A DNA stretch of 64,000 bases from Symbiodinium natans (taxonomy: Eukaryota > Sar > Dinophyceae > Suessiales > Symbiodiniaceae), in NCBI GenBank assembly GCA_905221605.1, contig CAJNDS010002562.1, positions 296,732 to 360,731 on the forward strand, read 5' to 3'. Positions 51,690-63,026 of the stretch are shown here, one piece after another (the first letter of the stretch is position 1; every line of letters starts with the position of its first letter). Position numbers and translations under genes: made by a program. The notes under the pieces were generated by a model. It made no database searches. It worked only from the letters and a program-made list of their open reading frames with translations, and was not told where the DNA came from.

Positions 51690-52795
51690 ACCCTATATTC
51701 CCTAATATTTAGTCACTCAGATTCGAGGGTCTAATGCATGAATAGTTCATCAGCTGCCTACACTTGGTTCTTTCTTTGGTCTTATATAATATCGATGAAC
51801 AAATAGTTCGTCAGCATCTGGTAGTAGCTATGACATAGTCTTTTGGCCTACGAAGTGAGAGATCCAATCTTGCAAGAATTAATCCCCGCTTTCTGTGCTC
51901 ACTTCGTACCCATTAAAACAATATCATACCGTGAGTGGGCAAACGAAATGGAAGAATCGTGCAAGCGCTTTGTACTAGTTCTTTCAGGCAATCACATACT
52001 ATTTCCTCTTTCCTTCGGTTTTCTCTCTTGGAAATCAAGGATTCATGAACTCAATATAATTTTGAGAATGTAGCGATCATTTGTTCCTGAAAAAAGCCCG
52101 AGAGCGGTCTAATAGAGGCTCGTTCGGACGGATCATTTGCCCATGTGTTCACTTAGTTAGCGATATGACTTCCATTAAGAAGCCGATATCCGAGCAAAAG
52201 GACAAAGACAAAAGGGACTTAGGGGTTTTTTGCTGCCAAGATTGTACAAGATTAATTAGGTTTAGAAGCACTCATTCACTTACGGCTAAACCCATGTTCG
52301 AATGTGCTTTACACGGGCCTTCAGTACAGTAAACTCATGCATTACATTTTTGTTTTCTTATGATTAACATGGTCTTTCTGGGGCACAATAAGGATGCGTG
52401 TGCTGGTCCGGGCTCTTACCTCCGGACCCCAACCTCCTGTCTAACCTTCCGGATTTCCGAAAAGCCCACATTAACATAGTATGAAAACGGCGGTAAAGAA
52501 TGCACGTGCCTTTAGTCATGGTTTAGTGAGGCTTTTTCCCCTTGTGTTTTTCCTTTCGTTCGACATTCATGACTTCACGTTTCCTTGCAAGTCAAGTCAG
52601 AATGGAACGAAGGAAAGGAACAGAGAGAAGATTTCACGGGAAGGAGATTTCACTGCGAGCTGGGTTAATAATAGCGTCCGGCGGCAGTTCTACCTCATGT
52701 CCACTTGCAGAAGCCCAACATCTCCAATACAAATGCACGCGTCATAAACTCCTTGTCGTCTTGTATTCTAAATTACATGGTCTTGTAGTGCATAA
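51690..52795. other. AT-richer, ITS-free island of about 1.1 kb
   Basis: No telomere-like unit occurs here, and base use is clearly less GC-rich than the exons around it. Open frames at 51843-52073, 52081-52332 and 52481-52811 are short and belong to no family I know. It could be an organelle-derived or otherwise foreign insertion. Confidence 0.45.
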
Positions 52796-52825
52796 ACCCT
52801 CTAAACCCTAAACCCTAGAGTATGA

Positions 52826-52905
52826 GGGTACGTCTGAAACTCCGAAGCTCCCGTCTTCAGTTGAAGGGTTTGGGGCTGAGGCTCAAAGGGAACTGTACAG
52901 CTCTA
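52826..52905 (+). CDS. exon, unrecognised
   Basis: Reads TSETPKLPSSVEGFGAEAQR then ELYSS and ends at a clean GTAAGG donor. It follows directly on the AT-richer island. Confidence 0.45.
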
Positions 52906-53279
52906 GTAAGGGTTTAGGGTCTAGGTTTGGGGGGATGGGTCTGAGAGGAGGATCTCGAAAGAAGCGAGAGCTAATTTAGCACAGTTTGGAGTGGAAGGAG
53001 TCTTTCGTGCCGCTCCCTGACAGTTTTGCGCGCTTGAGGTTTAGGGTTTTCCGGGGTGTTTATAGGTGTCTTGTTGAGGCCCTCAACCCTAAACTCCTAA
53101 CTCCTAAACCCTACAAGGGTGCAGAGTTGGGGGATCAGACCACCCCTAGACCCTAAACCCTAAACCCGAAACTCTAAACCCTAAACCCTAAACCCTAAAC
53201 CCTAAACCCTAAGCCTTTTTGAGAGTTGGGGGGTAGAGCCCCTGAGCATTTGCCCTTCTTGCCCTCCCGACTCAGGTTG

Positions 53280-53598
53280 TGCCGCGGACGTGGAAGCCAA
53301 AACGACGTCTGCTCAGTCGCATGCCCAGCATCCCAAGGTTTGGGTTTAGGGTTTAGGGCCCCCCCTAAACCCTAAACCCTAAACCCTAAACCCTAAACCC
53401 TGAACCCTAAACCCTAAACCCTAAACCCTAAACCCTAAACCCTAAACCCTAAACCCTAACTGTTTAGGGATTAGAGTGCTGCGTAGGGTTTAGCTCGAAG
53501 ACCCAAGCACAGCAACAACAGCCCCTGTGTATGCAGGAGGTCCCTGGACTGATATTGTCTTCCTGGACACTTCTAAGCGGTTTCGGGTGTAGGGTTTA
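53280..53598 (+). CDS. two exon fragments, unrecognised
   Basis: 53279-53338 (CTCAG acceptor) reads CAADVEAKTTSAQSHAQHPK, and a second frame is also open. 53494-53598 reads KTQAQQQQPLCMQEVPGLIL, or from a GCAG acceptor PWTDIVFLDTSKRFRV and TAG. An ITS pair lies between. Confidence 0.35.
53354..53460. repeat. head-to-head ITS junction and array
   Basis: A TTTAGGG tract (53342-53358) meets a CCCTAAA array across GGCCCCCC. Confidence 0.9.
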
Positions 53599-54410
53599 GG
53601 GTTTAATTAGGGTTTAGGCGGTCTAGGGTGTAGGGTTTAACTAGGGTTCAGGGTTTAGGGTTTAGGGTTGACATGACTTCCCAAGCAGTAGCCCGGAAAA
53701 TTGAGATCCCTTAGCAGCCGCGAACTCTTGAGATCCCTTCGTGCTCAGCCCAGACCACCCCGAAAAAGGTCCAATCCCTATCTCGAATGTAAATCATCCT
53801 AAGCCGTGACTCCTCAAACCTTAACCCTAAACTCCAAACCCTCAGCCATAAACCCTCGAAAGCCTAAACAACGCATGCTCTACCCCGAACCCCTAAAAAC
53901 CCTGAACCCCAAATCCTCTAACCCTAAGCCCCAATGTGTTTGACTTCCATCTCCTTATCCAGCGCAAGCACACTTGGAGTCCTTGAGGATTTTTGAACCT
54001 AGGGCTAAGGGTTGAGAGCTTAGGGTTGGACCAGTACCGAAACTAAGGCTTGGAGTTTAAGGTTTACAGGGTACACGTTTGAAGCTAGGGGCCTTTGGAC
54101 ATTTTTTTCGTCGTCATTCTTGGGGCTAAGAAGAGCATAGTTAGGAATGTTTCGGGCTGCCAGGGCCAGTAGATTTAGGAAGGTTGGAGGGATGGCATGT
54201 ACATATGTGCGGCTGTGAATATGGGGATTTCGGGCGTAGGTCGACGAACTCCACCTGCGACGTAGGACTTAACCCCAAGACCCGACCAAACTCTAGACCT
54301 TGGGCTCAAACCTCAGGGTTTAGGGCCCTAAACCCTAAACCCTAAACCCTAAACCCTAAACCCTAAACCCTAAACAGGGTTTCGGGCAAAGGGTAAAGGG
54401 AAAGCTCTCA

Positions 54411-54491
54411 ACACCAGGCTATGAAGGCGACTTGGCCTTCGAGCGGTTTCCTGGCGAGGCCCCTTCGCCCGGGCTTGTGGGTCTCGGTTAG
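54411..54491 (+). CDS. terminal exon, unrecognised
   Basis: Reads TPGYEGDLAFERFPGEAPSP then GLVGLG and TAG. Good composition. Confidence 0.45.
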   Translation, partial: TPGYEGDLAFERFPGEAPSPGLVGLG

Positions 54492-54588
54492 GGTTTAGGG
54501 TTTAGGGTTTCGGGTTTAGGGTTTAGGGTTTAGGGTTCAGGGTTTAGGGTTTAGGGTTTAGGGTCTTAGGCTTCGTAGTCTGGCCACC

Positions 54589-54718
54589 CCATATGAAGTA
54601 GGGTTCATATTCCTGTTTATTGGTGAGGGTGTATAAGGTTCCTTTCTGAAAATTGGTGAGTGTATACCTTGGGTGTCCTTTTTGGGGATACGAGAAATAT
54701 TTACCCTACATCATATAG
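54589..54718 (+). mobile_element. Family E element
   Basis: CCATATGAAGTAGGGTTCAT at the left pairs with ACCCTACATCATAT at the right. Two GGTGAG repeats inside. An ITS array ends a few tens of bases upstream. Confidence 0.8.
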
Positions 54719-55128
54719 CCCTAATTCTAATATTGTGTCTGTCTACATGTAAGCTTTGGTCTGTGGGGGGAGGAGGTATCAACCAGGTACTTGGGAGAAC
54801 GTGTTTGTGTTGTTCTCCTTTGTCGGGTTCCGTTTTTTTCCTCGGAGTCTCCATGGGGGCTGTAGGGTTTTGGGTTTTGGGGCTCAGGGGTTAAGGTTGT
54901 TCTAAAGTTTAAAGGTCTCTTAAAGAGAGTGACCATTGTGAAGCAAAGTCTCTTTCAACGTGGAATTACTCGTAAAATCAAAGGGAACCTACCTTATGGC
55001 TATGTCGGGGATAGGTAAACCCTAAACCCTAAACCCTAAACCCTAAACCCTAAACCCTAAACCCTAAACCCTAGTGACCTCGGTTTGAAAGTTTGGGTGC
55101 GGGGTTAAGGGGTTAAGGGGGTTGGGGT

Positions 55129-56970
55129 TTAGAGCTTCAGGTAGTTAAAGTTTGCCTGTCCTTTCGTCAGGCAGAGCTTGGCGACACCGAGGATGAAGAA
55201 GCTGTTGCGGCCTGAGTGGGAAGAGTCAGACCAGACGAGTCTGAGAGCAACACCATCAAGCATATTCCCAATACACAGAAGCAAAGCGTGAATCTCAAGG
55301 AGCGTGGCCACTTTCGATCCCCAAAACACCAAGCTCTTGATCCCTGCTAAACTTGCCGAACCTATCAACTTTCCCCCGGAGCATCGCCTTGACTTTACTA
55401 TTCATTTCCTTCCAAAGCCTCCCCTGCGCTGTGTCTTCGTCATATATGTAGACATCACATATAGACACATACATCTCTTGCGCATACATATATGTGCATT
55501 TTTCCAGATGTCTTTTAGCTATCTCCCTCTCCCTCTCCTTGTGTGGTGGGTGGCTGTGGGCCCTCAACCCTAAGCCCTAAACCCCTAAACCACTTAAACC
55601 CCTAAACCAGAAACCCTAAACCCCCATACCCCTAATTCCTAGTCCCTAAACCCTAAACCCTAAACCTTAAACCCCAAACCCTAAACCCCAAACCCTAAAC
55701 CCTAAACCCTGAACCCTGAACCCTGAACCCTGAAGCCTGAACCCTACCTTTTGAGGCGGGCCGCCTCTTGGTTCCCTCGCTCCTGGCGGGCGTGGCTGCG
55801 GTGGCGGCCCCTTGCTTAACCTGCTGGGATGATGGGGCTTGCTTAGGGCACACTCCCCAGGGCGCCATAAACACTGCAATGGGCTTTAAGGGGTTTTAGG
55901 GGTGGGTTTTGTTAGGGTGTTTTAACGGTTTTTAGGGTTTTTGAGGGTGTTTAAGGGTTTTTACGGGTTTTTGTAAGGGCTTCAAAAGGGGTTTCAGGGG
56001 TAGATGTCTCGGCTTAGCAAGCTTCCCCCGATCCTGCTGGGCGCTCTCGCTGGTCTGGTCCAAACAGAGAGGGCATGTTGGGGTAGAAGAGGGTTTAGGG
56101 TTTAGGGTTTAGGGTTTAGGGTTTAGGGTTTAGGGGTTTAGGGTTTAGGGTTTAGGGTTTAGGGCTACTTTCTTGGGGGGGGCGGGAGCCGAGAGCCCCT
56201 GCGTGTTGACCTTGAGACCTGAAAATTGGAGCTTACAACCCACCCGCTTCAGGGTTTAGGGTTTAGGGTTTAGGGTTTAGGGTTTAGGTTTTAGGGTTCG
56301 GACCCTCAGCCCGCAACACTAAACCCCCACACCCCTAGGCCCCTAAAGCCCCTCAACTGGCCCTAAACCCTAAACCCCAAACCCCTAAACCCCCCCCAAA
56401 CCCTAAGCCCTAAACCCCTAAACCCCTAAGCCCTAGACGCTGGCGACGAGGCCCTGGTGTCAGTCATGGCCTGCCTCCGCGACCGCAGAGGCAGTTGCTG
56501 GACTGAAGGAGGGCCACGGTTTAGGGTTTAGGGTTTAGGGTTTAGGGTTTAGGGTTTAGGGTTTAGGGTTTAGGGTTTAGGGTTTAGGGTTTAGGGTTTA
56601 GGGTTTAGGGTTTAGGGTTAGGGTTTAGGGTTTAGGGCTTAATTCTCCCTAGGTCGCCTTGATTCTAGGGGAGCCGAGGGGGTAGTAGGGGAGCCATGAC
56701 ATAGGGGTCAGGACTTTGCGTTTAGAGCTAGGGTTTAGGGTTTAGGGTCAACCCTAAACCCTCAACCCTAAACCCTAAACCCTAAACCCCAAACCCTAAA
56801 CCCTAAACCCTAAACCCTAAACCCTAAACCCTAAACCCTAAACCCTAAACCCTAAACCTTGCGGAAACGACCCTCAGAGGCCTAGAGTAGAGGTCGCACT
56901 CGGTGTGCGACAACGGGCCTCTCGGCAAGCCCAAACACCAAACTTTGCCCGAGACCCGAATATAGGGTTT
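55129..56970 (-). CDS. minus-strand multi-exon gene, unrecognised
   Basis: In minus order: about 56970-56868 (VWCLGLPRGPLSHTECDL), possibly 56520-56434, about 56090-56020 (FYPNMPSLFGPDQRERPAG), 55873-55748 (MAPWGVCPKQAPSSQQVKQG, ATPARSEGTKRRPASK; TTGCAG acceptor and GTAGGG donor, 42 codons), about 55440-55300 (DEDTAQGRLWKEMNSKVKAM) and 55368-55129 (SLVFWGSKVATLLEIHALLL to FNYLKL and TAA). The last two overlap in different frames, so their limits are unclear. Function unknown. Confidence 0.45.
56090..56166. repeat. ITS array (TTTAGGG)n
   Basis: About ten perfect units. A second, longer array lies at 56518-56635. Confidence 0.95.
56518..56636. repeat. ITS array (TTTAGGG)n
   Basis: About 16 units, followed 110 bp later by an inverted pair (TTTAGGG near 56745, CCCTAAA 56752-56858). 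Confidence 0.95.
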
Positions 56971-57021
56971 AGGGTTTAGGGTTTAGGGTTTATCGGTTTA
57001 GGGTTTAACAGTTTAGGGTTA

Positions 57022-57118
57022 TGGGTCGGAAGTATTACGAACAGTATTCCCTTATGGTCCCTTTGTAACTATGCTACTGTAAGCCCCAAACCCCTATTCT
57101 AATTATTAAGCCCCTGTA
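57022..57118 (+). mobile_element. Family F element
   Basis: GGGTCGGAAGTATTACGAAC, ATTCCCTTATGGTCCCTTTG and CTATTCTAATTATTAAGCCC. This copy lacks the ITS found in the 21952 copy. Confidence 0.75.
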
Positions 57119-57599
57119 GTACACCTTCCACCCCAAATCCTACTCTTCACCGGTGCTGTTTAGGGTTTAGGGTTTAGGGTTTTGGGTTTAGGGTTTCGCA
57201 AGCCCCGGACCAGGCACAGTCAAATGCCCATGCCCACTCGAGTCCCCGGCCGCGAGCAGTGGACGCATCTCCATCCAGGTCCGGCGACCCTAAACCCTAA
57301 ACCCTAAGCCGTAAACCCTAAACCCTAAACCTACAATCCTAAACCCCTAAACCCCTAAACAGCGGGTTTTAGCCCTGTAATCCTAAACTCCTAAACCCCT
57401 AACCCCGAAGCGGCTAATCCTAAGCCCCTAAGCCCCTAAACCCTTAAACCCCTAAACCCCTAAACCCTAAGCCCCTAAGCCCCTGAACCCCTAAACCCTA
57501 AGCCCAGTTGGGTCTAGGGTTCAGGGTCTGGTTTTGTTGTCACCTGTGTACAAAGTTTCGTATAGCAATCGGAGCACCAAAAGGGTATCAATTTCGATA

Positions 57600-58438
57600 A
57601 CTGCCCATGGCAGACAGCAAGTAACGGCGTGTCGTGCTGCGCCTGCTTTAGCTGCTACTTTCTTGCCTCCAACATGTCATGCCCATTCACGGTTTAGGGT
57701 TTAGGTTTTAAGGCGCAGAACCTCAACAGCTCCATGACCGTACCGAGGAAACCACAGAGCCAATAACAATGCCATTGCTTTTTGTTGCAGTTCAATATTT
57801 GAGCTGCTCCTTACCTCTCATCCCTTGCCAGGGTTTCAGCGCATTACACACTACACGCTACACCCTACACACTACACACTACACACTATACACTACACAC
57901 TACACTATACACTATACACTACACTATACACTACACCATACACTACACTACACACTACACTACACACTACACACTAGACTACACTACACTACAGTGTGTG
58001 CGTGGGCATTGTTACGTTTTGGGGTTCAGCGCATAGGCGGCATAGGCTATGGGCTTTGGCCATGGCTTTGCGGGCCATGTGGGTTTATAATGTACCCTTA
58101 GGCTTAGGGTGTCGGTTTAGTTTAGAGGCTTGAAGGCTTATGAAAAAGTTTATCATACTCATGTCCAATGCAAGGACTTCCTCAACCCTAAGCCCTAAGC
58201 CTTAAACTCTAAACCCTCAACCCTAAACCTTAGCTCAGCCCTCAACCCCAAGCCCTAAACCTTAAACCATAAACCCTAAACCTTAAACCCTAAACCCTGG
58301 AACCCTCAACCCTCAACCCCTAAACCCTAAACCCCTAAAACCAAAAAACCCTAAAACCTAAACATTAAGCCCTCGCCAAAGCAGGTGGTGCCAGTTGCCA
58401 GGGGCTTGGACGACCGAACTCTGCAGCTCATGTCATAA
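57600..58438 (+). CDS. three-exon gene with Cys-rich segment, unrecognised
   Basis: 57600-57691 reads NCPWQTASNGVSCCACFSCY then LASNMSCPF. 57718-57842 reads PQQLHDRTEETTEPITMPLL then VAVQYLSCSLPLIPCQGFS. 58385-58438 (GCAG acceptor) reads VVPVARGLDDRTLQLMS and TAA. The CC-x-C-x2-C cluster and hydrophobic stretches suggest a small membrane-associated, Cys-rich protein. No family assigned. Confidence 0.5.
57843..57993. repeat. CTACACA minisatellite
   Basis: Units of CTACACA, CTATACA and CTACACTA over 150 bp. Not telomere-type. Confidence 0.95.
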
Positions 58439-58532
58439 GCTGTTGAAACCGTAAACCCCAAACCCTAAACCCTAAGCCCTAAACCCTAAACCCTACACCC
58501 TAAACCCTAAACCCCAAACCCTATCTGGGGTT

Positions 58533-58822
58533 GATTTGGAGAGGTGCTGCTCCAAGTTCGGCGGGCCTATATCCCATTTTCGCCGCCTACACATATAAGC
58601 CATAGGACCCATGGAAAGTTCATACTGATTAGGGTTTAGGGTTTAGGGTTTAGGTTTAGGGTTTAGGGTTTAGGGTTTAGGGCCTAGGGTTTAGGGTTTA
58701 GGGTTTAGGGTTTAGAGGGGCTCACCAGTTGTATTCAGCCTGCCGCAGAGTATTTGGAACTGCCCCCTCAGGCCTCCTGTGAATCGTTGGCGTCGACCGT
58801 GGCGCAACTGAGTGAGGAGTAG
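58533..58822 (+). CDS. two exons with terminal exon, unrecognised
   Basis: LERCCSKFGGPISHFRRLHI (58533-58604) and CIQPAAEYLELPPQASCES with LASTVAQLSEE and TAG (58729-58822). An ITS lies between them. Confidence 0.45.
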
Positions 58823-59061
58823 TCGATCCCTGTGACCAAGGCCGTCTAGATGCGCCCAGGGGTCTTAGTCTCCAACTAAACCCCATTCTCCGATTGCCCC
58901 TATCTCTCATATTCAGCATACCCTACGTACTCAACATTGAAAACTACCATGGGTATCCTGCATACCCGAATGGGCCAACTCAGTTTCCTTCTGCGTTGGG
59001 AAGTTGCTACCCGAAGCCCGATCAACTCGATCAGCCTGACGGAAGGATGCCTTAATCCCTA

Positions 59062-59272
59062 AACCCTACACCCTAAACCTCGAAACCCTAAACCCTGAAC
59101 CCTAAACCCTAAACCCTACACCCTAAACCCTACACCCTAAACCCTAAACCCTAAACCCTAAACCCTAAACCCTAAACCCTAAACCCTAAACCCTAAACCC
59201 TAAACCCTAAACCCTAAACCCTAAACCCTAAACCCTAAACCCTAAACCCTAAACCCTAAACCCTACCCCTAA
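59062..59272. repeat. ITS array (CCCTAAA)n
   Basis: About 30 units with a few CCCTACA. 59300-59390 after it is open on both strands and left unassigned. Confidence 0.95.
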
Positions 59273-59730
59273 ACCCTTAGCCCAAAACCCCAAACCCTAA
59301 ACCGCAGGGCTCATCTAAGCTCGAGCTGGGTTGTGCAAGCCAGCGCCCTGCCAATGGTAGGCCGCCCCGACCTCGTCCTGGCTCTTGGGGATTGTTCCTA
59401 AACCCTAAACCCTAAACCCTAAACCCTAAACCCTAAACCCTAAGTAGCCCTCAGTGTTTGGCGTTTAGGGTTGGGACTTTAGGGCCCTGCACTCCGCAAT
59501 TTAGGGCTTTAGGATTTTGAGGCATGCTGTTGGGGATAAGGATGGATAAGGCCTCAGCCCTTAGCCCCAAACCGCGAACCTCAAAACCCCAAGGCCTCAA
59601 CTCTTAAACCCAAGACCTCAAACCCAACACCCTAAACCCTAAACCCTAAGTCCCTAAACCCTAAGCCCTAAACCCCAAACCCTAAACCCTAAACCCTAAA
59701 CCCTAAACCCTAAACCCTAAACCCTAAACC

Positions 59731-60390
59731 CGAAGATCATTGGAACAGTCCCCACTTGCAAACGCCCCGCCGGCTCCTGCTCCCTCCGTCTTGTTATACA
59801 AGCGGCCAGAGCAGCTGCGTTGCCTCTGCGCCTCCAGGCTGCGCGCTACCCTAAGGTACAAGTCATTTAGGGTTTAGGGTTTAGGGTTTAGGGTTTAGGG
59901 TTTAGGGTTTAGGGCTAGAGTCTCGCACACAAATCACGGGGCATCGCGCACAAGACCTCCCTGACAGTCTGCAAAGCATTTGAATTTGGCTTGCCGGGAA
60001 GAGCGCACAAGATCGCAGCCCCATGCATCCACAGCTACCTGAAGGGACATTCGACAGGGTGGTTGGGTTGAGAGCTGCTTGCGGGCTAGCAGTCTTAGTT
60101 TTGCACTTGCGTTTACATTATGCGCTAAATCGCAAGAGGGTTTCGCACCTGAAAGATAAAGCTCTTGGATCCTTTCGGCCACCAAGCAACATGCTATGCA
60201 AGTGTGTCATGCCAACTCCCTTACGCCCTGGCAACAATACAAGGCAACTGCCCTTGAATTACGAGGAAGTCCAGGAAGATGGGTTTAGGGTTTAGGGTTT
60301 AGGGTTTAGGGTTTAGGGTTTAGGGTTTACGGTTTAGGGTTCAAACCCTCAACGGCCCGAAACGCAGTAGTTGAGCTTGCGTTCTGAGTT
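59731..60390 (+). CDS. multi-exon gene end, unrecognised
   Basis: SLEQSPLANAPPAPAPSVLL to CLCASRLRATLR (59731-59854, GTACAA donor), NRKRVSHLKDKALGSFRPP with NMLCKCVMPTPLRPGNN and QLPLNYEEVQEDG (about 60117-60282), and NAVVELAF with TGA (near 60390). A minus-strand frame (60185-59934, ending AKFKCFADCQGGLVRDAP) overlaps. I favour plus by its neighbours. Confidence 0.4.
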
Positions 60391-60705
60391 GAAGGGTCTC
60401 TTCTGGTGGCTGACTTTCCATCCGAGTGGGCAAAGCTTTGAACTGCCGGTGTAGGGTTCTTTAGGGCTCAGGGCAAGGGGCCCCTAAAACCTCAAACCCG
60501 GGTTTAGGATGTAGGGTTGCCTAGAGGTGCACTTTGCAAGTTTGTAAGGTTTCGGGCTTAGGGCTTATGGTTTAGGGTTCAGGGCTAAGGGTTCAGGGTT
60601 TAGGGTTTAGGGGTTGCTATACTCGTGCCTTCTTTTAATTAAGGGGTAGAGTATCTAGCTAGGCCCCGAAGGACATTTCATATTTTTCCTTGCGAGCATG
60701 TTGGG

Positions 60706-60892
60706 GTGTTTGCAGTCAGAGGCACCCCTATACTTCCTGGGGCTGTTTGGTTGCGGGCGGCAAGGCCCGAACTTGCACCCTCCTCACCCCTAAACCCTAA
60801 ACTCGAACCAGTGTCCATCCCAAGCCCAACTCCGGTCTTCACTGACCCCTTTGAGTGCAGATCAGCTCGTAAATTCTTCTGCTTACTTGGTA
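60706..60892 (+). CDS. exon with telomere units read in frame, ending at a family A element
   Basis: After TTTGCAG it reads VRGTPILPGAVWLRAARPEL and APSSP, then LNPKL from two CCCTAAA units, then EPVSIPSPTPVFTDPFECR and SARKFFCLL up to the GTAGCC donor. Unrecognised. Confidence 0.45.
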
Positions 60893-60968
60893 GCCCAGTG
60901 GTACCCTTGTCCCCTTTTTTGCCCCAAAAAAGGGTGCCCTTATCAGAATATGGTTACTGTGCTACCAA
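60889..60968 (+). mobile_element. Family A element, short ITS-free copy
   Basis: CTTGGTAGCCCAGTGGTACC to TATGGTTACTGTGCTACCAAG (here 60949-60968). At 80 bp it is the shortest clean copy. A C run and an A run follow (60976-61012). Confidence 0.85.
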
Positions 60969-61243
60969 GCTCAAGACCCCCCCCCCCCCCCAAAAAAAAA
61001 AAAAAAAAAAAACAAGATGGTACTCCCTACATTGTCCTATTCCTATACATATATATATTTGTTTGGGGGGGGGAGTTCTTCAGCAAGTAGCAGTGAACAG
61101 TTTCGATTTGCAGGAAAGCTGAAAAGTTCAGGGTGTCGCAGTATTGCAGGGGTTTAGGGTTCAGAATCCGGGTTTCACCAGTGCCTCGGGTTTGTGACTC
61201 GTGGATGAGTATTCCCACTTTTGGGGTTTGGACTTTAGGGTTC

Positions 61244-61300
61244 CCTAAACCCCAAACCCTAAACCCTAAACCCTTTGGGGTTTAGGGTTTAGGGTTTCCA
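61244..61300. repeat. inverted pair of ITS tracts
   Basis: (CCCTAAA)3 is followed at once by TTTGGGG and (TTTAGGG)2, giving a perfect hairpin of telomere sequence. Confidence 0.9.
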
Positions 61301-61301
61301 G

Positions 61302-61411
61302 ATTCGCCGGGATATGGCAGAGCACAGTCGCCACTCGGAAGCATAGATCCCGGACTGCTCGGCTATCCGTAACTCTGAGAAAGGGAGAGGCAAGAGCATG
61401 AGGATAGCCCT
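61302..61411 (+). CDS. terminal exon, basic
   Basis: Reads FAGIWQSTVATRKHRSRTA then RLSVTLRKGEARA and TGA. Basic tail. Confidence 0.35.
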
Positions 61412-61629
61412 AAACCCTAAACCCCAAGCCCTAAGCCCTAAGCCCTTGACCTTAAACCCCTGACCCTTAACCCTGAACCCTTATCCCTAAACCCTCAACC
61501 CTCAACCCAAGCCTACCTTCCCATCAAACACATGTTAGGAGCTACAAAGCTCGGCGGTTTTTTGGGCCCTGTAGGGTAGTGACATTGTTAGGGTTTATGG
61601 TTTAGGGTTTAGGGTTTAGGGTTTAGGGT

Positions 61630-61953
61630 CTAGACTTAGCTGCACCTTGGCAACTTTCCTGAGCCAGCAAGCCAAGGCGTCTTGTTAAGCAAGAGCAGCT
61701 GCTTTTCTGGCTCCACAGCAAACCTACCCAAACCCTAAACTCCCAAACCAGCCCTAAAACCGCAAGCGTGCGCGAGCCCCCATGTTTCTGCATGCTCGCC
61801 TCACCCTGCACACGCTCCAATTACGCAGTACAGCAGATCGCCCTTGATTCCTGGTTACCGCAACCACGCGTGAGGCCACATAAGAGCTTCTACACAGACC
61901 TGACCTGGCAGGCGAAGCTCGATGCAAAAGCATCTTTAGAGCTTAGGGTTTAG
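61630..61953 (+). CDS. two exon-like stretches, unrecognised
   Basis: RLSCTLATFLSQQAKAS with TAA (61632-61688) and MREPPCFCMLASPCTRSNY with QQIALDSWLPQPRVRPHKSF and LTWQAKLDAKASLE (61768-61940). They may belong to different genes. Confidence 0.35.
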
Positions 61954-62146
61954 GGTTTAGGGTTTAGGGTTTAGGGTCTAGGGTCTAGGGTTCAGGGTTT
62001 GGCTTAGGGTTTAGGGCGCTTAGGGTTGAGGGGGCTTGGGGTTTAGGGCGCTTAGGGTTTAGGGGGCTTAGGGTTTAGGGGGCTTTGGGCTTAGGGTTTC
62101 GGGTATGCAAGCTATCATTCTTCCGTGAACTCTTGGGGTGGACAGG

Positions 62147-62156
62147 TTGGCTCAAG
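62147..62156 (+). other. possible spliced-leader relic upstream of the esterase
   Basis: TTGGCTCAAG is identical to the last ten bases of the dinoflagellate spliced leader and lies 50 bases before the ATG at 62206. A fuller relic is not visible. Confidence 0.35.
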
Positions 62157-62205
62157 GATCATTTCTCTCGCTTGCTCAGACACTCAACACAGTCCGGTTG
62201 GCGCC

Positions 62206-62982
62206 ATGTGGCGCGGCGTTGGTTTGCGCTCGCTCGCTGGGGCTGCAGCAGCCGGGTCTCTGCAGATGAAAGCGAATCAGCCGACACATGCTGAGGGCTC
62301 ACACGCTCCATGCTGCAAAATTGAAAAACCAGTCAGCGGCATGCCAGCTGCACAGGCCAAGTGGCAATGGCAGGTTCCTGATGGAGAGAAGCCAAACCAC
62401 CTGGCCTTCTACGTGCCGCGTGACCCAGGTATCTTTGCAAACGCTGCGGTCGGCTCGCTTGCAACCAAACTGATATCACATGGCTCTGTGGAGTATCTTA
62501 GTAGCTGAGTGAGTACACTTTACACTTTTTGGGATACTATAATTTCTCTACAAAACTAAAAGCAACAGAGGTATTCCATCATTCTCCCCAAAAATTTCTG
62601 CAAAGACCGCACCGAGCCGTATCCGTTGATGATCTCCCTGCATCCAGCTGGTCGGGGTGCTGACCACCTCATTGACCCCGCAGGTGGGCGGTTTGGGGGC
62701 TTATTTTCTTTGTGGTACTTTACCGTAACTTTAGATCCTTACCTTTTTTGGATTTTATTGGGTTTCTTAGTACGGCAGCTAAAAGTTTAATTTATAGCTA
62801 CCCTCCTGAGTGCAGCCAAGTTTGTCTTGAGTTTTTTGCTTTTCCCTAAACTCCGAAAGTCCCGGAACCCTAAACCGTCAGGGGCCTAACTAAGCCCCAA
62901 AAGAACTTAATTCCTGAAGCAAACAGCCTACAAACGTAGCAGTCGCAGTCGGAGTAGGAGTAGGAGTAGGAGTAGGAGTAGG

Positions 62983-63026
<44 letters not shown>

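Noticed and set aside
57769-58101. Continuation of the plus-strand frame as YTLHTTHYT repeats
   Set aside because: After about 57842 it only translates the CTACACA minisatellite. I keep only the part before it.
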